From contig NZ_JAEUAK010000002.1 of the NCBI RefSeq assembly GCF_019511345.1, forward strand, positions 372,001-436,000: 64,000 nt of DNA. The letters run 5' to 3'. The stretch comes from Rhizobium mesosinicum (GTDB lineage Bacteria; Pseudomonadota; Alphaproteobacteria; Rhizobiales; Rhizobiaceae). Position numbers and translations under genes: made by a program. Within the stretch, counting starts at the first letter, position 1. Each line of letters begins with the position of its first letter. Under the pieces are notes generated by a model. The model was not told the origin of the DNA. It did no database searches and saw only the letters and a list, made by a program, of their open reading frames with translations. Shown one piece after another: positions 1 through 6,606 of the stretch.

Positions 1-1141
1 GCGTGCTGACTGCGAGACTGACTGCGCTGCCAGCCGTCTGGGCCGCGCCAATGGCGACGGCGCCGACCGCTTCGCCGAGCCCAACTTCGGAATCGGTGAT
101 CGTCTGACCGGCAATCAGCCGGTCGCCGATGAGCTTCACCACTTCCGGACTTTCAGCGAACTTGCCATGGTTCAGGCGATCGCCGGTTTTCAGCTTGGTG
201 AGGTCGAGCACGGTGATACCGGCCGCCTCCAGCTTGCTGCGATAGGGCTCGGCGGACGGATCGATCTGGCCGAGGCGATCGACATTGCCGGAGATGCGCC
301 GCGAGAGCGCGAGCGCGCGGTCATCCCGGGAAACGAAGATGGTGAAATGCGGCCTGTCCTTGCCGAGGCTCTGAAACTGGCGGCCGAACACGTCGACATC
401 GAGATCCGGCGAGGCAAGGATGACGTTGTTGATCTTGGAGGCTACGTGGCCGTCGCGGATCGCCATCTGGCGCAGCGCCTCGACCGTCAGCCAGGTCCCC
501 ATGGAGTGGGCCATGATGGTGATATCACCTACCGACGGATTGTCCGCCGTGCGCCGCAGCAGCTCTTCCAGCGCATCGCGCGAATAGTTGGTGCTCTCTT
601 TGTCGTAGTTGTAGTCGAAGATGCTGGCGCGCGAAGGCCACGTGAAAACGGCGGGCGCCACGTCGGCATGCGAATCATGGACGATCTGTGCGAAGCGATA
701 GACCGCATCCTCATAACGGTTATTGAAGCCATGTACGAAGATGAGGACGCGCTTGCTCTTTGGCATATGCGTTCTCAACCAGTTCTCGCCCGCCTTCTCT
801 CCATTAAGCGGATCGACTGCGACAGTGACGAAATCCTTGAGCGGATCGGCAGGTAGACGGCGGGGCCATTGCACCTGCCCGACCTTCCGATTGGCTTCCG
901 GAGGAATGGAGACATCGACGGCATCGACGATCAACCCGGTGCCACGCTCTCCGGAGAAGAGAATGGCCGGATTTTCATCGGCAGCGCGCGTGGTCGCTAC
1001 CAGCAAATCGACGCGCGACGTGCCCGGCGGAACCGTGCCAGCCGCCTGCATGACGCCGATAGGCCGACCGCAGGAAACGAGGAGGAAAAGGACGAGCAGG
1101 GCTGCGAGAGCTTTGCCCAAAACACTGCATCTGCCGATCAT
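1..1141 (-). CDS. Alpha/beta hydrolase lipoprotein (DUF900 type), 3' end outside window
   Basis: The minus frame is open from ATG at 1141 to the left edge, giving 380 codons with no stop, so the gene is cut by the window. The first 25 residues form a lipoprotein signal with lipobox L-V-S-C (Cys about 24), so the protein is probably anchored in an envelope membrane. The hydrolase core shows HGFNN near residue 137 (oxyanion region) and the nucleophile elbow A-H-S-M-G near 211, with Ser about 213. This pattern fits the DUF900/COG4782 esterase-like family. The substrate is unknown. The start is supported by the signal peptide that follows it directly. Transcription heads out of the window, so its operon partners cannot be seen. 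Confidence 0.85.
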   Translation of the reverse strand, partial: MIGRCSVLGKALAALLVLFLLVSCGRPIGVMQAAGTVPPGTSRVDLLVATTRAADENPAILFSGERGTGLIVDAVDVSIPPEANRKVGQVQWPRRLPADPLKDFVTVAVDPLNGEKAGENWLRTHMPKSKRVLIFVHGFNNRYEDAVYRFAQIVHDSHADVAPAVFTWPSRASIFDYNYDKESTNYSRDALEELLRRTADNPSVGDITIMAHSMGTWLTVEALRQMAIRDGHVASKINNVILASPDLDVDVFGRQFQSLGKDRPHFTIFVSRDDRALALSRRISGNVDRLGQIDPSAEPYRSKLEAAGITVLDLTKLKTGDRLNHGKFAESPEVVKLIGDRLIAGQTITDSEVGLGEAVGAVAIGAAQTAGSAVSLAVST

Positions 1142-1262
1142 GACATCTCCGCAGGTTCAGGCGCCATCGCGCCAAACCACCAACATGCGCTCGCTGCGCG
1201 CCTTCAGATAGGCCGAGGCCAAGGGCGGAGTCAATTTTACGAAGGTTTGGGAGAACGGTCAT

Positions 1263-1383
1263 CCGGAAAAAGAAAGAGCCCGACGCGGGAGGAGGTGCGT
1301 CGGGCTCTTGATCCTGACCGACAACTGGGAGGAGGAGTGTTGTCAGTCCGATGAAGGAGCGCTGGGAGGAGGAGTGCGCTGCC
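1263..1383 (-). ncRNA. alpha-r14 / NfeR1-type trans-acting small RNA with three anti-Shine-Dalgarno loops
   Basis: Read on the minus strand, about 121 nt fold into three consecutive hairpins, and every loop carries CCTCCTCCC (plus-strand complements at 1364-1372, 1327-1335 and 1287-1295). The arms are AGCGC/GCGCT, GACAAC/GTTGTC and a perfect 13-bp arm. The last hairpin ends in a T-rich tract and is the terminator. Three loops with an ultraconserved anti-SD motif define the rhizobial alpha-r14 family, whose Sinorhizobium meliloti member is NfeR1, and resemble the 'cuckoo' RNAs of Rhodobacter. Family members base-pair with ribosome binding sites of many mRNAs, often transporter and metabolic genes. 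The 5' end is inferred from a GATAAT -10 box at 1390-1395. Confidence 0.85.
1267..1309 (-). terminator. Rho-independent terminator of the small RNA
   Basis: A perfect 13-bp stem (1274-1286 with 1297-1309) has a 10-nt loop that itself contains an anti-SD motif. On the minus strand it is followed by TTTCTTTTT (plus 1267-1275). The hairpin is therefore both terminator and third regulatory loop. Confidence 0.9.
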
Positions 1384-1389
1384 TTCGTG

Positions 1390-1427
1390 ATTATCAATAC
1401 TCAATTCATTCGCTGGAGAACAGCGAA
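1390..1427 (-). promoter_or_regulatory. Small RNA promoter with an overlapping inverted repeat
   Basis: On the minus strand a GATAAT -10 box (1390-1395) lies about 7 nt upstream of the inferred RNA start. The -35 region has no clear consensus. Just upstream is a perfect inverted repeat, TTCGCTG-N5-CAGCGAA (1409-1427), placed where an activator or repressor would sit. A weak -35 next to a palindrome fits an activator-dependent promoter; the regulator is not identified. Confidence 0.55.
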
Positions 1428-1504
1428 ATTACCGCAATGCAGCAATGCATGTGGCGCAATGCTTGCCTCCCTGGCGCCACGCGTGCGCCTCATTTTGCGG
1501 CATC

Positions 1505-1522
1505 TTTGATCAACTGATCAAA
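1505..1522. promoter_or_regulatory. Near-perfect palindrome, possible operator
   Basis: TTTGATCA-AC-TGATCAAA is an 8-bp inverted repeat with a 2-bp spacer. It lies between the aldo/keto reductase gene and the small RNA, about 120 bp upstream of the inferred small RNA start. The binding protein is unknown. Confidence 0.4.
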
Positions 1523-1592
1523 ATATACCGCACATTGCCCATGCATGAATCCCATGGGCTGCGTACCTTTCCCGATGTCGCATGGAAATGAC

Positions 1593-1624
1593 GAAACGGC
1601 CGTGGCTGAAACCGCGGCCGTTTC
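1593..1624 (-). terminator. Hairpin downstream of the aldo/keto reductase gene
   Basis: A perfect 10-bp stem GAAACGGCCG/CGGCCGTTTC (1593-1602 and 1615-1624) begins about 20 bp after the reductase stop. The T tract is weak on the minus strand, so it is either a modest terminator or a 3'-stabilising hairpin. Confidence 0.5.
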
Positions 1625-1643
1625 ATCGCTGATTTTATGTTTA

Positions 1644-2525
1644 TCAGGCGGCCTTGAAGAGTTTCCTGCCTTCCGCATCAAGGGCAGCAAACTCGTCGTC
1701 GGACAGCGTAATGTTGACCGCAGCGACGTTCTCTTCGAGATGCTTGACCTTCGACGTGCCCGGGATAGGCAGCATGACGGGGCTGCGCTTCAGCACCCAG
1801 TCCAGCGCGATCTGGCTCGGCGCCGCATTGTGCTTCCTGGCGATGGTATCGAGCAGCGAGCCCGGCTTGGCGAGATCGCCGGCCGCCAACGGATACCAGG
1901 GGATGAAGCCGATATTGTGCTTGGCGCAATAGTCGAGAACATCCTCGCTGGTGCGGTCGACGAGATTGTAACGGTTCTGAATCGTTGCGACTTTGAAGAC
2001 CTTGGAGGCGGCTTCGATATCGGCGACGGAGACTTCGCTGAGGCCGGCATGGCGGATCAAGCCGGAATCGAGCAGCGACTTAATGGTGTCGAACTGCTCC
2101 TTGGCCGGCACTTTCGGGTCGATACGGTGAAGCTGCCAGAGATCGATCTGCTCGACACCGAGGTTGCGCAGGCTCTTATGCACCTGCTGGATCAGATATT
2201 CCGGGCGGCCGAGCGGCAGCCAGATGTTTGGGCCGTGGCGCGTGAGGCCGCCCTTGGTGGCGACGACGAGGCCCTTCTTGTAGGGGTAAAGCGCCTCCTT
2301 GATCAGCCATTCGGAAACGTCAGGGCCATAGGAATCGGCCGTATCGATGAAGTTGATGCCGAGTTCCGGCAGACGCTTCAGGGTGCGGATCGATTCATCG
2401 CGATCGGCTGGATTGCCCCAGATACCGTCGCCGGTGACGCGCATGGCGCCGAAGCCGAGACGGTTGACCTCCATATCGCCACCTATCTTGAAGGTGCCCG
2501 ATTTCGCTGCATTGTAATCGCTCAT
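1644..2525 (-). CDS. Aldo/keto reductase
   Basis: A 293-residue NAD(P)H-dependent oxidoreductase of the aldo/keto reductase superfamily, normal in length for a single TIM barrel. The catalytic tetrad is visible: Asp61 and Tyr66 in the F-I-D-T-A-D-S-Y-G segment, Lys91 in A-T-K-G-G and His133 in Q-L-H-R-I-D. The C-terminal segment with G-T-S-K-V matches the usual cofactor 2'-phosphate region. It is cytosolic, with no signal peptide. The carbonyl substrate cannot be told from sequence. It lies just downstream of an SDR remnant and a TetR gene on the same strand; whether TetR controls it is inference. Confidence 0.9.
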   Translation of the reverse strand: MSDYNAAKSGTFKIGGDMEVNRLGFGAMRVTGDGIWGNPADRDESIRTLKRLPELGINFIDTADSYGPDVSEWLIKEALYPYKKGLVVATKGGLTRHGPNIWLPLGRPEYLIQQVHKSLRNLGVEQIDLWQLHRIDPKVPAKEQFDTIKSLLDSGLIRHAGLSEVSVADIEAASKVFKVATIQNRYNLVDRTSEDVLDYCAKHNIGFIPWYPLAAGDLAKPGSLLDTIARKHNAAPSQIALDWVLKRSPVMLPIPGTSKVKHLEENVAAVNITLSDDEFAALDAEGRKLFKAA

Positions 2526-2564
2526 CGTCTTTTCCTCTCTTGGTCAATAAATCATTCAAATCAG

Positions 2565-2725
2565 TCAGCTGGAAACCTGCTCCCAAGCGTCGAAGCCGAG
2601 CTTCTCGCGAACGGGGCTGATCGCGCCACGCCCAAAGCAACAGTGCGCATATAGGGCGGGACTGCCTCCATGACAGCCACCAGACCGGAAATGTTGACCT
2701 CAAACTTTCGGCGCAGTTCGTCCAT
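2565..2725 (-). pseudogene. Remnant of a short-chain dehydrogenase/reductase
   Basis: Minus-strand translation gives a mid-SDR stretch, M-D-E-L-R-R-K-F-E-V-N-I-S-G-L-V-A-V-M-E-A, then a second stretch in another frame ending V-R-E-K-L-G-F-D-A-W-E-Q-V-S-S and a stop at 2565-2567. Both match parts of the intact SDR encoded at 16187-17032 (E-E-M-R-R-Q-F-E-V-N and V-R-D-K-L...D-A-W-E-E-L). The Rossmann glycine motif, the catalytic Tyr-Lys and most of the middle are missing, so a large internal deletion plus a frameshift has left a fossil between the reductase and tetR genes. Confidence 0.6.
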
Positions 2726-2813
2726 CGTCGATCTTCGACGCGCCTCACGACTTCCTGCGAAGTACCGATCGGAAGCAGCGCGACAGAAAGTGATCGTCTA
2801 GGCGCGGAATTCC

Positions 2814-3470
2814 CTAGAACCGGGATTTTGCTTCTTCGCCGAATTCGGCCAGCATCTTCCAGAGCTCACGAAAGATCCCGCGTGCGAAGGCTTCCATCGA
2901 GACGCTTTCGGTCGGAGTATCCGGCACGCGCTGCTGCCAGAGCTCACCGCCAACGCGCAGCGCGCCGATGACAACAGCCGAAAGCAAGCGCATGTGCGCC
3001 CGTGCATCCGGATCACCGCCCCTGCGGGTGACCAGCGCCTCGGTCAGCTTCTGCTCCAGCTTGGCATATTTGAGCTGGTCACGGGCCTTGAGGGTTGGCG
3101 TGCAATGGATCAGTTCGCTGAGCGCCAGAGCGCGCTCGTCAGTCGAGGCAGTCACAGTGGCGATAAGGGCTTCTTCAACGGTCTTGACGGGGGATTCGCC
3201 GGTTGGACGTGCGGCAACCGCCGTCATCAGGCGATCAGCAAAGGAATCCTGCCAGGCGAAGACAACCTCTTCCTTCGACGGGAAATAGTCGAAGAAACTG
3301 CGCTTCGAGACATCAGCTGCCTCGGTAATCTCCTCGATGGTGGTCGCGTCGAACCCGCGCTCCATAAAGAGGGTAATCGCTGCCTGTTCGATGCGCTCGC
3401 GGGTCTGGCGACGCTTGCGCTCACGCCTGCCCTCGACGGCTTCAGGCAGTTTCTTCTCGGTCATTCCCAT
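2814..3470 (-). CDS. TetR-family transcriptional regulator
   Basis: About 218 residues. The N-terminal helix-turn-helix spans about residues 26-67 (R-E-R-I-E-Q-A-A-I-T-L-F, then T-T-I-E-E-I-T-E-A-A-D-V-S, then F-F-D-Y-F-P-S-K-E-E), followed by a variable helical ligand/dimerisation domain. The start is placed at ATG 3470, 10 bp after the stop of the methyltransferase gene; ATG 3464 is an alternative. A longer reading that starts inside the upstream gene was not accepted. The pair forms an operon. TetR proteins usually repress their own operon or neighbours, and a palindrome at 4288-4302 in the operon promoter region is a candidate site. Ligand unknown. Confidence 0.88.
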   Translation of the reverse strand: MGMTEKKLPEAVEGRRERKRRQTRERIEQAAITLFMERGFDATTIEEITEAADVSKRSFFDYFPSKEEVVFAWQDSFADRLMTAVAARPTGESPVKTVEEALIATVTASTDERALALSELIHCTPTLKARDQLKYAKLEQKLTEALVTRRGGDPDARAHMRLLSAVVIGALRVGGELWQQRVPDTPTESVSMEAFARGIFRELWKMLAEFGEEAKSRF

Positions 3471-3480
3471 CAGCTGTCGT

Positions 3481-4140
3481 TCAGTCGTCCGCTTCAGCGG
3501 CGATCTCCATATCCACTCCGCCGCTACGATATTTGAAACGCTCACGCGAGAGCTCAAGCGGCCTGCGGCGTGAAATCCGATAGACGGAGGCCGGCGGCAG
3601 GTTGCGAACCGTACCGCCGATACGCGTGGCCTTCAGGCCCAGGCGGTCGAGGATCGGACGCGGTACGGGACAACGCGGCCCATAGGTGAACTGGTAAAAG
3701 GCGCCGCCGGCCCGCATATAGACGAAGGCGCCGGCAAGGATCGAGGCGATCTTGCGCGGCGACATGGAAAGCAGCGGCAGACCGCTGACGACCGCACCAA
3801 CGGGTTCACCCTCGAAAATATTGGCCTGCGCCAGATGGCCGGCATCCATCTGCAGGATACGCGCGTCAGGGAAGCGGTTCCGAAGTGACCCGATGAACTC
3901 AGGACCGTATTCGATGAGCGTCAGGTCGCACTCGCTGATGCCACGCGCAAGCAGCGCGCGGGTAAAGACGCCGGTGCCCGGGCCGAGCTCGATGATCGGA
4001 CCATCCAGAGCAGCGATCTCGCTGGTCATGATGCGCGCAAGCGAGTCGCCAGAGGGCGCGATGGCGGCCACCCTCAGCGGGTTGCTCAGCCAGGAACGGA
4101 AAAAATGCAGGAGATCGGAGAATGCACCGTTTGCGATCAT
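3481..4140 (-). CDS. Class I SAM-dependent methyltransferase, phospholipid N-methyltransferase-like
   Basis: A 219-residue protein with SAM-binding motif I E-L-G-P-G-T-G at about residues 51-57 and the segment H-F-F-R-S-W-L-S-N-P...A-I-A-P-S-G upstream of it. This is typical of the COG3963 family, which includes rhizobial phospholipid N-methyltransferases that make phosphatidylcholine from phosphatidylethanolamine. I cannot tell whether this is PmtA or a paralogue with another substrate. The start at ATG 4140 has GGTGGGA about 6 nt upstream; a longer in-frame reading to 4293 runs through AT-rich promoter-like sequence and is unlikely. First gene of an operon with tetR. Confidence 0.75.
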   Translation of the reverse strand: MIANGAFSDLLHFFRSWLSNPLRVAAIAPSGDSLARIMTSEIAALDGPIIELGPGTGVFTRALLARGISECDLTLIEYGPEFIGSLRNRFPDARILQMDAGHLAQANIFEGEPVGAVVSGLPLLSMSPRKIASILAGAFVYMRAGGAFYQFTYGPRCPVPRPILDRLGLKATRIGGTVRNLPPASVYRISRRRPLELSRERFKYRSGGVDMEIAAEADD

Positions 4141-4287
4141 GATTATCCCACCTGTCTGAAACGCGACTGACCATCGATGCGACGATCGTCTGCAGCATGT
4201 CAATTCGAAGGCAGCTCCGTCAATCCATCGTCCTGGCGTATGTCTGCTTCCAACAACATTTCGTGTATTTTTATACCTAATGCATAT

Positions 4288-4302
4288 TTGCAATTAATGC
4301 AA
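4288..4302. promoter_or_regulatory. Inverted repeat upstream of the methyltransferase-tetR operon
   Basis: TTGCA-ATTAA-TGCAA is a perfect 5-bp inverted repeat with a 5-bp spacer, just upstream of a TATAAA element on the minus strand. Its size and place suit a TetR-type operator; this is inference. Confidence 0.35.
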
Positions 4303-4417
4303 TAATGCCGACACCTGATGCACCACTGCCCCTTTCAAGGCGTCTGGCGAAGCTGTGGCAGATACTTGAAGATGTCACCAGTCTTTCCTCTGACACCGGG
4401 AGCGAGGCTCCTGGAGC

Positions 4418-4443
4418 GAAAAAGGCAGCCGGTGAAGGCTGCC
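4418..4443 (-). terminator. Rho-independent terminator
   Basis: On the minus strand GGCAGCC-TTCACC-GGCTGCC is followed by TTTTTC (stem at 4424-4430 and 4437-4443). It lies 56 bp after the stop of the small exported protein gene at 4500. Confidence 0.8.
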
Positions 4444-4499
4444 CTCTTTCGCTGCAGGGACGTCAGTCCCATTCTCCCCTGCCTTGTGCCTGCACTGCC

Positions 4500-4775
4500 T
4501 CAGTAGTTGCAGCCCGAGCTGCTGGTCGGATTGAAGCGCAGGCCGCAAGCCATGTTGAGCGGCTTCTTCCGGCTGTACTGATAGGGCGCCGAGCCGTTGG
4601 ATGCGCCATCGACCGAACCGGTCGTGCGAGGCTCGTTGCGAGCGTTGGTGTTTTTGTGCTGCTTCACGACCTGTTGTTGTTGAGCCGGAGCCGCGTTGGC
4701 AGATGCGAATGCCGAAACGCTGATGATTGCGCCAAAGGCCACGGCCATGAAGCCATTCTTCACTACATTGATCAT
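4500..4775 (-). CDS. Small exported protein of unknown function
   Basis: 91 residues: a Sec signal peptide (positive start, hydrophobic core, A-S-A-N-A before A-P, cleavage near residue 29), then a short Gln/Asn-rich mature region with T-T-G-S-V and a C-terminus holding two cysteines (M-A-C-G and S-G-C-N-Y). AAGGAG lies upstream of the ATG and a terminator follows, so it is probably a single-gene unit. The mature part shares T-T-G-S-V and a Cys-bearing tail with the next gene, suggesting a related periplasmic or secreted pair. No domain recognised. Confidence 0.7.
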   Translation of the reverse strand: MINVVKNGFMAVAFGAIISVSAFASANAAPAQQQQVVKQHKNTNARNEPRTTGSVDGASNGSAPYQYSRKKPLNMACGLRFNPTSSSGCNY

Positions 4776-4891
4776 TTCATGTCTCCTTGGGGGATTGTTG
4801 GAAATTACGCCAAGGAGCTGGGAAGCGGATTTGTCATATTCTACTGCGCCGCAACAGGGATCACGGATACGTGAGATTCGGCGGCGCGCGA

Positions 4892-4914
4892 GAAAAAGGC
4901 GGCTCGCGGCCGCC
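4892..4914 (-). terminator. Rho-independent terminator
   Basis: GGCGGC-CGCGA-GCCGCC followed by TTTTTC on the minus strand (arms 4898-4903 and 4909-4914), 15 bp after the stop of the exported protein gene at 4930. Confidence 0.75.
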
Positions 4915-4929
4915 CTTTACTTTGCCGGC

Positions 4930-5301
4930 TCAGTAGCCGTTGTCGCACGGCATGCTGCCGGGGCCGACGGAGCCACCAAACGTGGGGTTGCACATCGCTT
5001 TAGGTGCGGATCGGTTCTCGGGGTTGCGGACAACCGAGCCCGTGGTGCCGGCTTCGACGCCGAACGCAGCAAGCGGATACCAGAAGCCATCGGAATGACG
5101 GCGGGTACCGGGGCGTTCCGTAGCGGAGCCGCGATAGCCGTGCCAATAAGCGGTATGGGCTTTATATTGCACCATTTCCGCATTCGTCGGGACCGGAATC
5201 CGGGCTTGCTGAACGGGCGCCGCCAGCGCGGGAACGGTAAGCGAGAGGGCGAGAAGAGCGCTGAGCGCAAAGGCGGACGGAGCTATATTGAGCGTTTTCA
5301 T
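4930..5301 (-). CDS. Exported protein with a BA14K-like aromatic segment
   Basis: 123 residues with a clear Sec signal peptide (cleavage after about residue 27, A-L-A before A-P). The segment A-Y-W-H-G-Y-R-G...R-P-G...D-G-F-W-Y-P-L-A-A-F resembles the W-N-G-Y-R-G...G-W-W-Y-P-A-A-A-F stretch of BA14K-like secreted proteins of Rhizobiales; the similarity is judged by eye and is partial. The C-terminus carries two cysteines (A-M-C-N and P-C-D-N). AAGGAGGA upstream of ATG 5301 is a strong ribosome binding site. Probably a monocistronic envelope or secreted protein; function unknown. Confidence 0.72.
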   Translation of the reverse strand: MKTLNIAPSAFALSALLALSLTVPALAAPVQQARIPVPTNAEMVQYKAHTAYWHGYRGSATERPGTRRHSDGFWYPLAAFGVEAGTTGSVVRNPENRSAPKAMCNPTFGGSVGPGSMPCDNGY

Positions 5302-5503
5302 GATAAATCCTCCTTACTGGATTTACGTATGAAAAATGCATTTTGCGCGGGTGAAGTTCCCCCATCAACGCAGCCTCCTACACTTGTGATTGCAGGCGAT
5401 CCGGCGCGACTGAAAGACACAAAAAATCAAAAAAGTGCGATTTTGCAAAAGCCCGGAGAGCAATCGCCGCCGACAATTCATCGGGTGCGTGAATTCACTG
5501 TTC

Positions 5504-5818
5504 TCAATTCGCGTATAAAGGACGGTAGCCTTGGCTTGCGACGCAAGAGAGGTATTGCCGATGGGCGGCGCCGCTTGCATTGGTTTCCCGTTCCACTGCA
5601 TCGCGGTGGCCGGTCATCTGCGCACGCAGGTCGTACTGCTTGTTCGCCTCATCATACATGGCATTGGCATCGGACACACACAGGCTGTGAGTGACACCAG
5701 GCGGATTGACGGGTGAGGCGACCGGCACGAGCACCGGCGCATTGGCGCGATCGATACAGCCTGCCAGAGCAGCCATCATCGCGACGAGACCAGCCACGCC
5801 AACAATTCTCGTCTTCAT
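5504..5818 (-). CDS. Small lipoprotein of unknown function
   Basis: 104 residues from ATG 5818, chosen because GGAGGA sits 5 nt upstream and a lipoprotein signal follows directly (lipobox A-L-A-G-C, Cys near residue 20). A start 27 bp further upstream is possible but would push the signal inward. The mature protein is short and charged, with a Cys at H-S-L-C-V-S-D and a tail Y-L-S-C-V-A-S-Q-G-Y-R-P, so two cysteines could form a disulphide. No known domain. It is the third small exported protein in a row on this strand. Confidence 0.7.
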   Translation of the reverse strand: MKTRIVGVAGLVAMMAALAGCIDRANAPVLVPVASPVNPPGVTHSLCVSDANAMYDEANKQYDLRAQMTGHRDAVERETNASGAAHRQYLSCVASQGYRPLYAN

Positions 5819-5951
5819 GCAATCCTCCGGCACTTCACCTGACATAATCTATCGCTTCCGCAGATAGACGCCGAAGGTTGCGCGAAACTAGGCATGAGGG
5901 TGCCACCGTTTCTCGCAGATTTCTTTGCACGGCTACAAGCGGGCGGCGCGA

Positions 5952-6215
5952 TCAAGCGCCTTCGGCGTGCAGTTTCCCGAGAATCCTGACGAGTGCATCC
6001 AGATCACCCTCCGACAGGCTTGCCAATTCCGGCGGGGGCCGATGATAAGCAGCCAGCAATTCGTTCTTCGTTTCAGCCCCCTTTTCCGTCGCCCGCACGA
6101 GCTTCACACGTCGATCGCCGGGTGAGGGAACGCGATCGGCCACGCCGGATCGCTCCAGCCGGCCTACCAGCCATGTCGCGGTCGAGTGGCCCGTTCCTCG
6201 AGGCGCGCACTTCAT
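5952..6215 (-). pseudogene. Truncated MarR-family regulator
   Basis: The open frame gives 87 residues matching the recognition helix and C-terminal half of a MarR protein: S-T-A-T-W-L-V-G-R-L-E-R-S-G-V, then the wing S-P-G-D-R-R-V-K-L-V and a dimerisation helix. An intact MarR has about 140-150 residues; the N-terminal helices and the first half of the winged helix are missing. The frame upstream of the ATG meets a TGA after 12 more codons. The residues preceding S-T-A-T-W look like a scrambled helix, so I read it as a remnant rather than a short functional gene. It lies about 190 bp from the tRNA-Arg gene. Confidence 0.6.
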
Positions 6216-6406
6216 CGGACCAAGAAGTTCGGGAAGGCGACGGTCGGCAACTCACTGGCGGTAAACCGATCAGCCGTTGACCCCTGCCGGTTTCCGGCCG
6301 GACGCCGCTATAGCCGTGGAAGGATCGATCAAAATCGACGCGAATCGCCTTTGACGAAGCCACGCAATTGCGTAGCCACTCGCATGAAGTCATATATTTG
6401 TGGGGA

Positions 6407-6483
6407 TGGCGCACCCGAAGAGATTCGAACTCCTGACCCCCAGATTCGTAGTCTGGTGCTCTATCCAGCTGAGCTACGGGTGC
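6407..6483 (-). tRNA. tRNA-Arg (anticodon ACG)
   Basis: The minus strand shows a full cloverleaf: acceptor GCACCCG paired with CGGGTGC, D arm GCTC...GAGC, anticodon stem CCAGA/TCTGG with loop CTACGAA (anticodon ACG), and T arm with GTTCGAATC. Discriminator G and an encoded CCA are at 6407-6410, giving 77 nt. The ACG anticodon is normally deaminated to ICG to read CGU, CGC and CGA. Confidence 0.95.
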
Positions 6484-6519
6484 GTCTGCAGTGGCGGCCA
6501 TGCCGCTTGCGTGGGCGGT

Positions 6520-6548
6520 TCTCTAAAGGGTCTTTTCGGGCAATGCAA
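6520..6548 (-). promoter_or_regulatory. Promoter of tRNA-Arg
   Basis: On the minus strand TTGCAT (6543-6548) and TAGAGA (6520-6525) are separated by 17 bp and end about 37 bp upstream of the tRNA 5' end. This fits a housekeeping sigma-70 promoter. Confidence 0.55.
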
Positions 6549-6606
6549 GAGCAATTCGAAAAAAATCGCGACTTTGGTTCGGCAAGACTCGCTTGCGGAA
6601 ATTGCA

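Larger units (their letters stand above)
4141..4499. other. Intergenic region with an AT-rich promoter zone
   Basis: 359 bp without a gene. The part at 4258-4305 is strongly AT-rich and includes TATAAAAA on the minus strand, the likely promoter zone of the methyltransferase-tetR operon. The left-hand end of the exported-protein gene and its terminator lie at the right edge. Nothing else was recognised. Confidence 0.5.

Noticed and set aside
167..856. 229-codon plus-strand open frame
   Set aside because: It is antisense to the lipoprotein alpha/beta hydrolase, whose minus-strand frame has a signal peptide and catalytic motifs. The plus frame has none.
1287..1372. Three copies of GGGAGGAGG considered as a CRISPR-like or tandem repeat
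   Set aside because: The repeats are 9 bp, spaced by unequal hairpin arms, and each lies in a loop of a stem. This is an sRNA structure, not an array.
1545..2654. 369-codon plus-strand open frame
   Set aside because: Antisense to the aldo/keto reductase gene; no domain and an odd Arg/Asp composition.
6216..6520. Integration site or genomic island at tRNA-Arg
   Set aside because: No integrase gene, no repeated tRNA 3' end and no composition shift were seen; only a MarR remnant hints at past change.
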